From NCBI RefSeq assembly GCF_026130175.1, contig NZ_JAIGNI010000007.1, positions 1 through 64,000 on the forward strand: a stretch of 64,000 bases of DNA. The letters are read 5' to 3'. Below the pieces are notes generated by a model. It had not been told where the DNA came from, made no database searches, and was given only the letters and a program-made list of their open reading frames with translations. This document shows positions 24,364 through 32,672 of the stretch, in pieces (the first letter of the stretch is position 1; every line of letters starts with the position of its first letter). The stretch comes from Lyngbya sp. CCAP 1446/10 (GTDB taxonomy: Bacteria; Cyanobacteriota; Cyanobacteriia; Cyanobacteriales; Microcoleaceae). The position numbers were made by a program, and so were the translations under genes.

Positions 24364-24491
24364 GGAGGCGCACCCTAACTAAAGAAGCTTACAAACTGGA
24401 AACGTTCGACTTAAAATCGAATCGTAGGTTCGATTCCTACTCGCCGCGAGGCGTAAAAAACAAAGCTTCTCTGACTTGTGCGCCGCCTCTT
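24364..24491 (+). ncRNA. Y-RNA-like gene 2 with anticodon-like arm and T arm
   Basis: GGCGCAC (24367-24373) pairs with GTGCGCC (24478-24484), with outer GAGG/CCTC pairing. The internal loop has CCTAAC against TGACTT, and AGAAGCTT (24383-24390) pairs perfectly with AAGCTTCT (24463-24470). The head has TTCGA-CTTAAAA-TCGAA (a 5-bp, 7-nt arm like an anticodon arm reading TAA, or a variable arm), a T arm GTAGG-TTCGATT-CCTAC and a short CGCC-GCGA-GGCG helix capped by a GNRA tetraloop. No D arm is visible. Confidence 0.75.
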
Positions 24492-24531
24492 ATACCTGAA
24501 CTTTTTAGATCGATAAAGCGGTTGAAAGTTC

Positions 24532-24655
24532 CACTTCGTGCCCTAACAAAAGAAGCTTACATACTAGCTCTTGGTAGAGCATTTCTATTTAAAGAAAAGG
24601 TCGCGGGTTCAACTCCTGCATATGTGCAAACGGCTTTCTTAACTTGCGCGATGTG
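24532..24655 (+). ncRNA. Y-RNA-like gene 3 with a tRNA-like head in normal order
   Basis: CACTTCGTGC (24532-24541) pairs with GCGCGATGTG (24646-24655) except for one mismatch. The next conserved parts are CCTAACAAAAGAAGC and GGCTTTCTTAACTT. The head is a complete tRNA-like fold in normal order: acceptor TACATAC/ATATGTG (6 of 7 pairs), TA, D arm GCTC-TTGGTA-GAGC, an anticodon-like arm (TTTCT..AGAAA), variable AGGTC, and T arm GCGGG-TTCAACT-CCTGC. Here the Y stem joins the acceptor, unlike genes 1 and 4. Confidence 0.75.
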
Positions 24656-24759
24656 ACTTTTACTGGTCTAATATTTTGATTTTAATTCTGTTTTTTGTTG
24701 CATCAGTTAACAGACGCAATTGGTCGTCTTTGCCAGAATATCCGCTCTTTTATTTTCAG

Positions 24760-24901
24760 TTCTGCGACCCAATATGTGAAGCGCATACACACAATTTAAC
24801 CGATTAGTCACAGGTTCAAATCCTGTCAGTCCCGTTTAAGGGGCTGTAGCTCAGGGGTAGAGCAATCGGACTGTCAAAACGCTTTTCTAACTTGCGCGGA
24901 A
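24760..24901 (+). ncRNA. Y-RNA-like gene 4 with a circularly permuted tRNA-Asp head
   Basis: TTCTGCG (24760-24766) pairs with CGCGGAA (24895-24901). GTGAAGCG (24776-24783) pairs with CGCTTTTC (24880-24887) apart from one mismatch. Between them lies a tRNA in permuted order: anticodon-stem 3' strand CCGAT, TAGTC, T arm ACAGG-TTCAAAT-CCTGT, acceptor CAGTCCC, a 6-nt loop GTTTAA, acceptor GGGGCTG, TA, D arm GCTC-AGGGGTA-GAGC, A, anticodon-stem ATCGG, then ACTGTCA with anticodon GTC (Asp). All stems are fully paired with one G-T. Confidence 0.85.
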
Positions 24902-24919
24902 CCTCTATTTTTTTTAAGA

Positions 24920-24954
24920 ACTGAAGTCCTTAATACAAACGAAATTACTTCAGT
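24920..24954. other. hairpin between Y-RNA-like genes 4 and 5
   Basis: ACTGAAGT (24920-24927) pairs with ACTTCAGT (24947-24954). It follows a run of T after gene 4 and may be a terminator or processing element. Confidence 0.4.
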
Positions 24955-24981
24955 CTTAACTGCGATCGACATTAATTTTAT

Positions 24982-25170
24982 CACTTCGCGCCCTAACTGA
25001 TGAAGCTTACACACTTTCCTAACTATAAGGGCCCTAAGGTACCGATATTCGAGCGATCGAATTAGGGAAGCATTCCGAGTCTCTAGTTCTAGATGAGGTT
25101 TGCGTGTCCACTGCTAGGTAAAACTGGTAAGAACGGCTGTGCTTACAGCTTTATTAACTTGTGCGAAGTG
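24982..25170 (+). ncRNA. Y-RNA-like gene 5 carrying a 23S rRNA helix 69-71-like segment
   Basis: CACTTCGCGC (24982-24991) pairs fully with GTGCGAAGTG (25161-25170). GATGAAGCT pairs with AGCTTTATT after the CCTAACT / TAACTT internal loop. The head is the longest of the set. At 25020-25050 it has TAACTATAA, then GGG, then CCTAAGGTA, CGA and ATTC. Compared with E. coli 23S rRNA helix 69-71 (the I-CeuI site region, recalled from memory), 27 of 31 bases agree. The rest includes TTCGA-GCGA-TCGAA, a T-loop-like TTCTAGA and a D-loop-like ACTGGTAAG. Confidence 0.75.
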
Positions 25171-25201
25171 TTTTAAATTTTAACATTTTTGGAGTATTAG
25201 T

Positions 25202-25251
25202 CGGCGATTGAAACCGATTATATACATACGAAGTCCGCCCCCGCGGACTAA
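25202..25251. repeat. dispersed palindromic element (GGCGATTGAAACCG..AGTCCG..CGGACTAAG)
   Basis: This is the same family as 15795-15846. It lies between Y-RNA-like gene 5 and the next protein gene. Confidence 0.75.
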
Positions 25252-25272
25252 GAAATTGATTGGGTATTAGCT

Positions 25273-25737
25273 ATGAACAACAAACTTGCAATTTACCGAT
25301 CGCCCTACGAGATAGATACCCTCCTCCACGCCTTCCAAGAATGCAGCCTGCCGCGCAGTCAATGGACGCACGAAGCCCATTTAACCGTTGCTTTATGGTA
25401 TTTTCTGTTTGGCGAATCGGAATCAGAGGCGATCGATGCGATTCGCAATGGCATCAAACGTTACAACGCTGTGAATGGCATTGAAAGCACGCCAAACAGC
25501 GGGTATCACGAAACGCTAACGCTGTTTTGGGCACAAACTGTGCGCGAGTATCTGGCGGCTGAAAGTCGGAATCGCTCGATCGTACATTTGGCTAACGGTT
25601 TGATTGTCGAATATGCTGATCGCACTTTACCATTTCACCACTACACCCGCGAGCACCTGATGTCCTCGGAAGCCCGGAATAATTGGGTTGAACCGGATTT
25701 AAGGGCGATCGAAATCCCAGAATTTTCCCTGAAATAG
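25273..25737 (+). CDS. hypothetical protein inside the Ro60/Y RNA locus
   Basis: The 154-aa soluble protein is rich in His and aromatic residues: IDTLLHAFQECSLPRSQWTHEAHLTVALWYF, GYHETLTLFWAQTVREYL and LPFHHYTREHLMSSEARNNWVEPDL. I recognise the general look of an uncharacterised bacterial family (WTHxAHL..GYHETxTLFW) but no function. The clustered His residues could bind a metal. It is flanked by Y-RNA-like genes 5 and 6, so it either belongs to the Ro60 locus or inserted into the array. Confidence 0.7.
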   Translation: MNNKLAIYRSPYEIDTLLHAFQECSLPRSQWTHEAHLTVALWYFLFGESESEAIDAIRNGIKRYNAVNGIESTPNSGYHETLTLFWAQTVREYLAAESRNRSIVHLANGLIVEYADRTLPFHHYTREHLMSSEARNNWVEPDLRAIEIPEFSLK

Positions 25738-25756
25738 TTTTAAAATAGCAGTTGTT

Positions 25757-25832
25757 GCCGCGCCCCAATCCGAAGAGCTTACATACAACCCTTACCTGGT
25801 TCTAAAAACAAAGCTCCTCAAACTTGCGCGGC
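25757..25832 (+). ncRNA. Y-RNA-like gene 6, minimal form without a tRNA head
   Basis: GCCGCGC (25757-25763) pairs with GCGCGGC (25826-25832). The internal loop has CCCAATCC against AAACTT, and GAAGAGCTT pairs with AAGCTCCTC (8 of 9). The terminal loop is only about 29 nt and holds no T or D arm. It lies 115 bp before the Ro60-like gene, the classical position of a bacterial Y RNA. Confidence 0.75.
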
Positions 25833-25902
25833 GACTATTATATTTATTGCCAAGCGTGCAACAACTGCCATTCGCAGATTTTTGGATATTCCTAATAATT
25901 GA

Positions 25903-27381
<1,479 letters not shown>

Positions 27382-27440
27382 TAGAATGGGATTGCCCGTC
27401 AGTTATGCTGGTGAGCAATCCTCATATTTTTTATTCTGGT

Positions 27441-27749
27441 ATGTCAACTGAGGTTACATCCGCTGAGGCTCAAGAAAATTTTGATTTACTTTGCGATCGT
27501 GCTGTTGAAACTGGGGAATTAATTGTGATAACCAGACATAACGGCAAAAATGCAGTTTTGATTTCTGAGGCAGAATTAGAAAGTTTGCTAGAAACGCTTT
27601 ACTTACTGCGTTCTCCTGCTAATGCAACTCGCTTGTTAACGGCACTGAAACGAGCTAAATCAAGAGTCACTCAACCTCAGGCGCTTGATGAAATTTGTAC
27701 AAAATTTGGGCTTGATGAAGATGCCGATGGACTCGATCCGTCAGACTAA
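27441..27749 (+). CDS. Phd/YefM-family antitoxin-like protein
   Basis: I start at MSTEVTSAEAQENFDLLCDRAV (ATG 27441; the longer frame begins at 27378). ELIVITRHNGKNAVLISEAELESLLETLYLLRSPANATRLLTAL is the usual Phd/YefM DNA-binding and toxin-binding pattern. The 102-aa protein should pair with a downstream YoeB/RelE-type toxin, but the next 120 bp contain only very short frames. It is therefore an orphan or the toxin has decayed. Confidence 0.85.
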   Translation: MSTEVTSAEAQENFDLLCDRAVETGELIVITRHNGKNAVLISEAELESLLETLYLLRSPANATRLLTALKRAKSRVTQPQALDEICTKFGLDEDADGLDPSD

Positions 27750-27873
27750 GTTATGCTAGAGGGAATGCGTCAACATCATCGACATTTGGCAGAAACAGAA
27801 TCGCAGAATTTTCGGAGTGCAGTGTGAGTTCGCCAGTGTTCGCGATATAATTCCAATCTAACCGTATTTGATA

Positions 27874-28185
27874 TTACTCCCAAACATCTCCCTCAGTATC
27901 CTGAAGCGGCAACTTTTTGCCTATCGTCAATTCTTCTCTAGTTTGCTCGATAATTTCCAGTAATTCTGGATTGGCGATGGATGAAACTAACTGAAAATCC
28001 GCAGCAGCCAAAGCAGCGCGCAACTTCGGCGAAGTGAGTGTAGGATATTTCTCTAACACCTGTTGTTCCGTCCATCCCGCCGCAAACAGCCCCAGCAAGA
28101 ATTCTACTGACAATCGAGTTTCTGGCGGTGCGGGTTGACTTGTTGCAGTTTTTGGGTTGGGATGAATGAGCTTTCGCCAGTCCAT
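27874..28185 (-). CDS. DUF433-family-like small protein
   Basis: From ATG at 28185 (MDWRKLIHPNPKTAT) the protein has 103 aa. LSVEFLLGLFAAGWTEQQVLEKYPTLTSPKLRAALAAA is the winged-helix-like core of DUF433/VapB-like antitoxins. A partner toxin (usually DUF5615 or PIN) is not seen next to it. The extra 18 codons upstream of this ATG lack a clear ribosome site. Confidence 0.7.
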   Translation of the reverse strand: MDWRKLIHPNPKTATSQPAPPETRLSVEFLLGLFAAGWTEQQVLEKYPTLTSPKLRAALAAADFQLVSSIANPELLEIIEQTREELTIGKKLPLQDTEGDVWE

Positions 28186-28501
28186 TGTTTTACTTAAACG
28201 ATTTGGGAAGATTCCACTGATCATACTACATTTGGACACAGTATAAATACGTGGATCGTTGATTGACTCTGTAAATTGATACCGCAGATTATTTCCCGAT
28301 TTTGCGATTAAATTGTTATTACGATCGCACTATGGCACTTTCTTATAGACTAGAGTAGTAGGGTGGCAACAGGGCGATCGCCCTTTTTGATTTTGTCCGT
28401 TTCAATACCAAATCGCGTTAGCGAAGCCCTCCAAGAGGATCGCACGCTTATCTCAACCCACTGTGCAACCCACAGTACCACTACTTTAACTTCTTAAAAC
28501 T

Positions 28502-28843
28502 ATGGGAAAAAAGTCTAAAGCCAAAAAATCCCAGGTCAAAAAATCCACTTTGCTCTGCCAGCGACTGCAAGAAGCTCTCGATCGAGGCTGTAAAGTTTGG
28601 GTTAAAACAAATAATAGCAGTTTCGGCGGCATCCCGATTAACTTGTACGGGGAGTTTGCCGAACTTTTGGTAATAGTTCCCCCTAACGAACACGGGGAAA
28701 ATATCGATGCTTACGGACAAGTTACGTGGTTGATTCGACTCTCTGATATTATTGCACTTGCTTATCCTACTGAATACTGGTCTAAAGATAGATTAGAAAG
28801 TTTGCTGCCACCTGATGCAGTTACTTCGGAAGTAGGAGATTAA
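28502..28843 (+). CDS. hypothetical protein, 113 aa
   Basis: The basic N-terminus (GKKSKAKKSQVKKSTLLCQRLQEALDRGCKVWVKTNNSSFGG) is followed by a strand-rich part (FAELLVIVPPNEHGENIDAYGQVTWLIRLSDIIALAYPTEYWSKDRLESLL). The 262 bp before it hold only HIP1-type sequence. No domain is recognised. Confidence 0.6.
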   Translation: MGKKSKAKKSQVKKSTLLCQRLQEALDRGCKVWVKTNNSSFGGIPINLYGEFAELLVIVPPNEHGENIDAYGQVTWLIRLSDIIALAYPTEYWSKDRLESLLPPDAVTSEVGD

Positions 28844-28873
28844 CTAGGTAAGGTGCTTGTGGTGCAGCCTACT

Positions 28874-28932
28874 GGTTTGTAGTGAGGACTTTATTCCTTA
28901 CAATCTGAGGACTAAAGTCTTCACTACAAACC
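28874..28932. repeat. dispersed inverted repeat, GGTTTGTAGTGAGGA family
   Basis: GGTTTGTAGTGAGGACTTTA and AGTCTTCACTACAAACC form a long imperfect stem, like the copy at 14038. Confidence 0.8.
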
Positions 28933-29030
28933 GTTTTCGCCTCGGAAATGAACGGACATAATATGGTTATTTTCTCGGCTATTTTACAAGCGAAAATATA
29001 CACCGCTCAAACCGATTTCGATCGGTTCAA

Positions 29031-29423
29031 TTAATTGTTGCAAGCTGAAAGTTCTATTTTGCAGTTGCCTCCTTCCAGTTCACTGCAAGCAGCGAGAGCT
29101 TGAGCTTCTGCTGCTGCTTTATCATCGCCCCAGCCTGCACCTGCTCCTCCCTTCCCTACTGATATCGCTCCACAATTATTCGTATTAGATGTCAGAGCTA
29201 CACAATCGTTAGCCCCGCCACTTTGTTGATTGCAGGCAGTTACTGCTGCATCTAGTGCTTCTTTTTCTGTAGCATGATCCCAACTAATACCCGTGGCGTC
29301 AGAAGTCGGAGAATAAGCAGTAGCTCCATGAGTGTTCTGAGCATGAGCAACCTGGGCCAATGCTAAGATAGGAATTGTCAAAGCTGTCACAATAACTAAC
29401 TTAGAAAAGAGTTTTTTCAGCAT
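29031..29423 (-). CDS. secreted DUF4189-type protein
   Basis: The 130-aa precursor has a clear Sec signal peptide (MLKKLFSKLVIVTALTIPILALAQVAHA, cleavage after AHA). The mature part ATAYSPTSDATGISWDHATEKEALDAAVTACNQQ..DCVALTSNTNNCGAISVG..WGDDKAAAEAQALAACSE is the DUF4189 pattern, with six Cys that probably form disulfides. It should act in the periplasm or outside the cell. Function of the family is not known. Confidence 0.85.
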   Translation of the reverse strand: MLKKLFSKLVIVTALTIPILALAQVAHAQNTHGATAYSPTSDATGISWDHATEKEALDAAVTACNQQSGGANDCVALTSNTNNCGAISVGKGGAGAGWGDDKAAAEAQALAACSELEGGNCKIELSACNN

Positions 29424-29576
29424 ATTTACTTGATATCTCTACAAGGTTAAATTTGGAGGCTCGATAAATATTATCCTATAATATTTATTGATGTCAAGAT
29501 TTTTGGTAAATGTTTATAATCGCTTAAGTTAAGAGCAGGTTATGTAAAAATAAGTAAAATTACGGAGGTCAATTCA

Positions 29577-30404
29577 GTGGCAGATATCCGCAAAATCCTC
29601 AGCCAACTCGCGGCGCAAGAAGGGCAACTGCTCGATACGCAATTCCTGGCTCCCTGCGTGCGGGGGGGAAGGGTGCGGATAAGGATAAGTGGGATGACTT
29701 ATCTGTTTCAACCGCAGCCGCAAAATTTTGAAGGATGGGCTATTTTTAAGCCTGTAAATGAGAAAATTGCTGCTGTAATTGAGGAGCCTATTTTGCCGCA
29801 AGTGGCAGAGTATTTGCAACTACTCATGCCGATTCGCTTGCATTTGGCTTGCGTGCTGCAAGGGCAAACTTGGCTGGGTTATCCTGTTAATGAATCTGAT
29901 GCTAAACAGCGCACTGGTTTTGCTAAACCCGTGCCAGTACATTTAGTAACTAAAGGCTCGCAGTTCGAGCCGATTCTGGCGCGGTGGGACGGTGATTGTT
30001 TGTGGTTTGAAGAAATTGACAGGCGCGCCGATCCGCTGCTTGCTGAGCAGTTGAGAAGAGCTTTGAAAAAATTGATTTTACCTGAAGAAGTTTGCTTTAA
30101 AGGGATGACGCCGGAAATGCGAACTGTTTACGAATTGGTCTCCCGAAATATTAAACATTTAGACCCGAATGTGCAGGCAGAACAGCGCTTGCAGCGGGCT
30201 TTGAAGATGGGCGGCGGGGAATTGCGGGATTTTTGCGATCGCAAAAATTACTGGCTGGTTGAATGGACTAGCGGCAGTGGAGAACATCATAGTTCTGCGA
30301 TCGCCAAAAATGACTTAACAGTAATGAGTGCTGGCATTTGTCTCAGTGGCTTGGACAAAGATTTCGACTTGCAGTCATTAGTCGGAGTCGTCGAAAATCG
30401 ATAA
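29577..30404 (+). CDS. hypothetical protein, 275 aa, upstream of an E1/ThiF-like gene
   Basis: Translation starts at GTG 29577 with CGGAGGTCAATTCA as ribosome site. The N-terminal half (RKILSQLAAQEGQLLDTQFLAPCVRGGRVRIRISGMTYLFQ) is strand-rich; the C-terminal half has HLDPNVQAEQRLQRALKMGGGELRDFCDRKNYWLVEWTSGSGEHHSSAI. I recognise it only as a conserved-looking cyanobacterial protein without assigned function. It precedes the ThiF-like gene by 178 bp of repeat DNA. Confidence 0.65.
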   Translation: MADIRKILSQLAAQEGQLLDTQFLAPCVRGGRVRIRISGMTYLFQPQPQNFEGWAIFKPVNEKIAAVIEEPILPQVAEYLQLLMPIRLHLACVLQGQTWLGYPVNESDAKQRTGFAKPVPVHLVTKGSQFEPILARWDGDCLWFEEIDRRADPLLAEQLRRALKKLILPEEVCFKGMTPEMRTVYELVSRNIKHLDPNVQAEQRLQRALKMGGGELRDFCDRKNYWLVEWTSGSGEHHSSAIAKNDLTVMSAGICLSGLDKDFDLQSLVGVVENR

Positions 30405-30462
30405 TGGGAATGGGGAATTGGGCGAAGCGAAGCGGAGGGATGGGGCATCGGGGAATATCTAA

Positions 30463-30572
30463 TAGTTGTCAGTTGTCAGTTGTTAGTTGTTAGTTGATCC
30501 TGGTTTTTATAATCAAGAAATAACCAATGCCCAATGCCCAATGCCCAATGCCCCATGCCCCATGCCCCATTC
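30463..30572. repeat. two 7-bp tandem repeat tracts, (GTTGTCA)n and (CAATGCC)n
   Basis: GTTGTCA/GTTGTTA units run from 30463 to 30496. CAATGCC then CCCCATG units run from about 30527 to 30572, ending just before the ThiF-like start codon. Confidence 0.9.
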
Positions 30573-30581
30573 GCAATTACC

Positions 30582-31220
30582 ATGAGTATATTTTTTCACG
30601 AACAACTTTACAGAAATTCCTCAGTGATGTCGCTGATCAAAAATTTCCCGGTAACGGTATGCGGCGCGGGCGCTTTGGGTGCGAATATTGTAGAGAGTCT
30701 GGCGCGATCGGGCTTTTGTCAGTTAAGAGTCATCGATCGCGATCGCATCGAAGAGCGCAACCTTTCCACTCAACCCTATTATCGATCGGACATCGGCGCA
30801 TTCAAAGCCAAAATTCTCGCCAACAACCTCTACCGCGCCTTGGGAGTCAGCATTGACGCGCACTCAAAGGAATTGACACCCGCCAATGTCGATCGACTGC
30901 TTGCCAACAGCGCCGTTGCGATCGATACTTTTGATAACAGCATCGGGCGACAAGCAGTCAAGGATTACTGTGCCAGTACCTCCATTCCCTGCGTGCACGT
31001 CGGATTAGCAGCAGATTACTCCGAAATAATTTGGAACCAACACTATCGCGTTCCTTCACCGGCGAATGATGACATTTGTGATTACCCGCTGGCAAGAAAC
31101 TTGGTAATCCTGACGGTTGCTATTGCCTGCGAAGTAATTGTTACCTTTGCTGCTACCCAAGAGCAACAAAATTTAACTTGCACGATCAAAGATTTTGCAG
31201 TAAAGCCACTTCTATTGTAG
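30582..31220 (+). CDS. E1/ThiF-like adenylating enzyme
   Basis: From ATG 30582 the protein has 212 aa with a Rossmann adenylation domain: VTVCGAGALGANIVESLARSG, then RVIDRDRIEERNLSTQPYYRSDIGAFKAKILANNL, then VAIDTFDNSIGRQAVKDYC. These are the ATP site and Arg/Asn/Lys set of E1-like enzymes that adenylate a C-terminal Gly of a beta-grasp protein. A possible catalytic Cys lies in DDICDYPLARN. It lacks the zinc Cys pairs of larger ThiF/MoeB. A partner could be the 66-aa protein at 23983, which ends in Gly; this is an inference. Confidence 0.8.
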   Translation: MSIFFHEQLYRNSSVMSLIKNFPVTVCGAGALGANIVESLARSGFCQLRVIDRDRIEERNLSTQPYYRSDIGAFKAKILANNLYRALGVSIDAHSKELTPANVDRLLANSAVAIDTFDNSIGRQAVKDYCASTSIPCVHVGLAADYSEIIWNQHYRVPSPANDDICDYPLARNLVILTVAIACEVIVTFAATQEQQNLTCTIKDFAVKPLLL

Positions 31221-31239
31221 AATGTCGATTGACTGTTGC

Positions 31240-31290
31240 CAGAAACCCGGTCTAGCGAGATTGGATACCTCCATCCCATAAACCCGGTTG
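31240..31290. repeat. dispersed AAACCCGG-type repeat
   Basis: CCAGAAACCCGGTCTAGCG and CATAAACCCGGTTGCTC lie between the ThiF-like gene and the next gene. Confidence 0.5.
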
Positions 31291-31350
31291 CTCACTCTCA
31301 AACAATCGTCAAAATTTCCGAAAACGCTTGATAAAATTAACAGGGAAACT

Positions 31351-31794
31351 ATGTCCGCAAAAGTTTGTACTGGTACTATTTCACTAGAATGCCACCCAAA
31401 ACCGCCTGAGGTTAAGCATGAGGTTAAGCCTACGCATAAGCCTAAGCAGCCGACTTTTTATTATTTACTAGCAGTTCTTGGCATATTAGTGTTGACTGGC
31501 GCCAATGCAGCCAATTATTATTCAGGCGGCGAAGTTTGCCCCACTAATGATTGCCACGAACCAGAAGTTAGATTCCATAAAAGGATTTTAAAACACGGAT
31601 CGAGAGGGGCAGATGTGAAGAAACTGCAAAAATTGTTGAACGCGCAGGGTGTCTGCCCAGAACCGATCGCACTTGATGGCATATTCGGCCGGACAACCCT
31701 AGATGCAGTGAAAATATTTCAGCGACAAGCCAACCTTCCTGTAGACGGAATTGTGGGAGGCAAAACTTGGGACAGACTGTTTGCTAGTTCGTAA
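31351..31794 (+). CDS. membrane-anchored peptidoglycan-binding domain protein
   Basis: From ATG 31351 the protein has 147 aa: a basic N-terminal tail, one membrane segment (FYYLLAVLGILVLTGANAA, about residues 36-54), and a PG_binding_1 domain (LKHGSRGADVKKLQKLLNAQGV..LDGIFGRTTLDAVKIFQRQANLPVDGIVGGKTWDRL). It probably sits in the inner membrane and binds cell-wall glycan. There is no catalytic domain. Confidence 0.85.
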   Translation: MSAKVCTGTISLECHPKPPEVKHEVKPTHKPKQPTFYYLLAVLGILVLTGANAANYYSGGEVCPTNDCHEPEVRFHKRILKHGSRGADVKKLQKLLNAQGVCPEPIALDGIFGRTTLDAVKIFQRQANLPVDGIVGGKTWDRLFASS

Positions 31795-31937
31795 ATTTAA
31801 GCACCGGACAACAAACGCTTCTCAGTCCTCATTGCCAATCATTAATCGCTGCGGTTTGTAGTTGTGCATCAAGCACATTTTGTGCAACTACAGACACAGA
31901 AGCTGCAATCAACAATCAATCAAACACTCGATTGCTA

Positions 31938-32504
31938 ATGAATGAAGTTTTAGATTTTTGGTTTGGTCGATCGAACTCTCCTGAGTTTGGAAAAGTCCAA
32001 AACAAGTGGTTTAAAAAAGATGCGAATTTTGATGCGGAAATACTAACGAACTTTCTCCCGCAATACGAACTAGCAGCATCCGGTCAACTCGACTCCTGGC
32101 AAGATTCTCCCGAAAACTGTTTAGCATTAATCATACTGCTCGATCAATTTCCGCGCAATATGTTTCGCGCAACACCTCAAGCATTCGCCACAGACAGCAA
32201 AGCTTTAGCCAGCGCCGAATACGCTGTTAATAATAACTTCGATCGCGAATTGCTGCAAGTACAAAAATGGTTTATGTACCTGCCTTTTGAACACAGCGAA
32301 AACTTAGAACACCAGCAAAAATCTGTGGAACTATTTCGCCAACTCAGCGGCGAACCTGACAGCGGTTCAGTCATTGATTTCGCAGTGCGCCATTTTAAAA
32401 TAATCGAGCGTTTTGGGAGATTTCCTCACCGCAATCAGATTCTCGGGCGCGAAACAACTCTCGCAGAAGCAGAGTTTTTGAGACAACCGGGTTCGGGATT
32501 TTAA
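31938..32504 (+). CDS. DUF924 family protein
   Basis: From ATG 31938 the protein has 188 aa with the family pattern: EVLDFWFGRSNSPEFGKVQNKWFKKDANFDAEI, ALIILLDQFPRNMFRATPQAFATDSKAL, KWFMYLPFEHSENLEHQQKSVELF and HFKIIERFGRFPHRNQILGRETTLAEAEFL. DUF924 proteins are all-helical, TPR-like, and of unknown function. Confidence 0.9.
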   Translation: MNEVLDFWFGRSNSPEFGKVQNKWFKKDANFDAEILTNFLPQYELAASGQLDSWQDSPENCLALIILLDQFPRNMFRATPQAFATDSKALASAEYAVNNNFDRELLQVQKWFMYLPFEHSENLEHQQKSVELFRQLSGEPDSGSVIDFAVRHFKIIERFGRFPHRNQILGRETTLAEAEFLRQPGSGF

Positions 32505-32672
32505 AACGCGATCGCCAAATTTTTAGGTTGTTTGCTATACAGACTTAAAAATACTATAGTTAACAGGAATACCCCACTGATTTTACAGCAAAAAGCACGG
32601 ATTACCATTGTTATAAAAAATAGCGATTTTCTGCTAAACTTTAAAATCAAATCGGCTACTAAAATTATCAAT

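Noticed and set aside
27754-27825. 23-codon frame after the Phd/YefM-like gene as a toxin
   Set aside because: Too short and without RelE/YoeB motifs.
30463-30572. CRISPR-like array
   Set aside because: The units are 7 bp in direct tandem without spacers; no CRISPR array was seen anywhere in the window.
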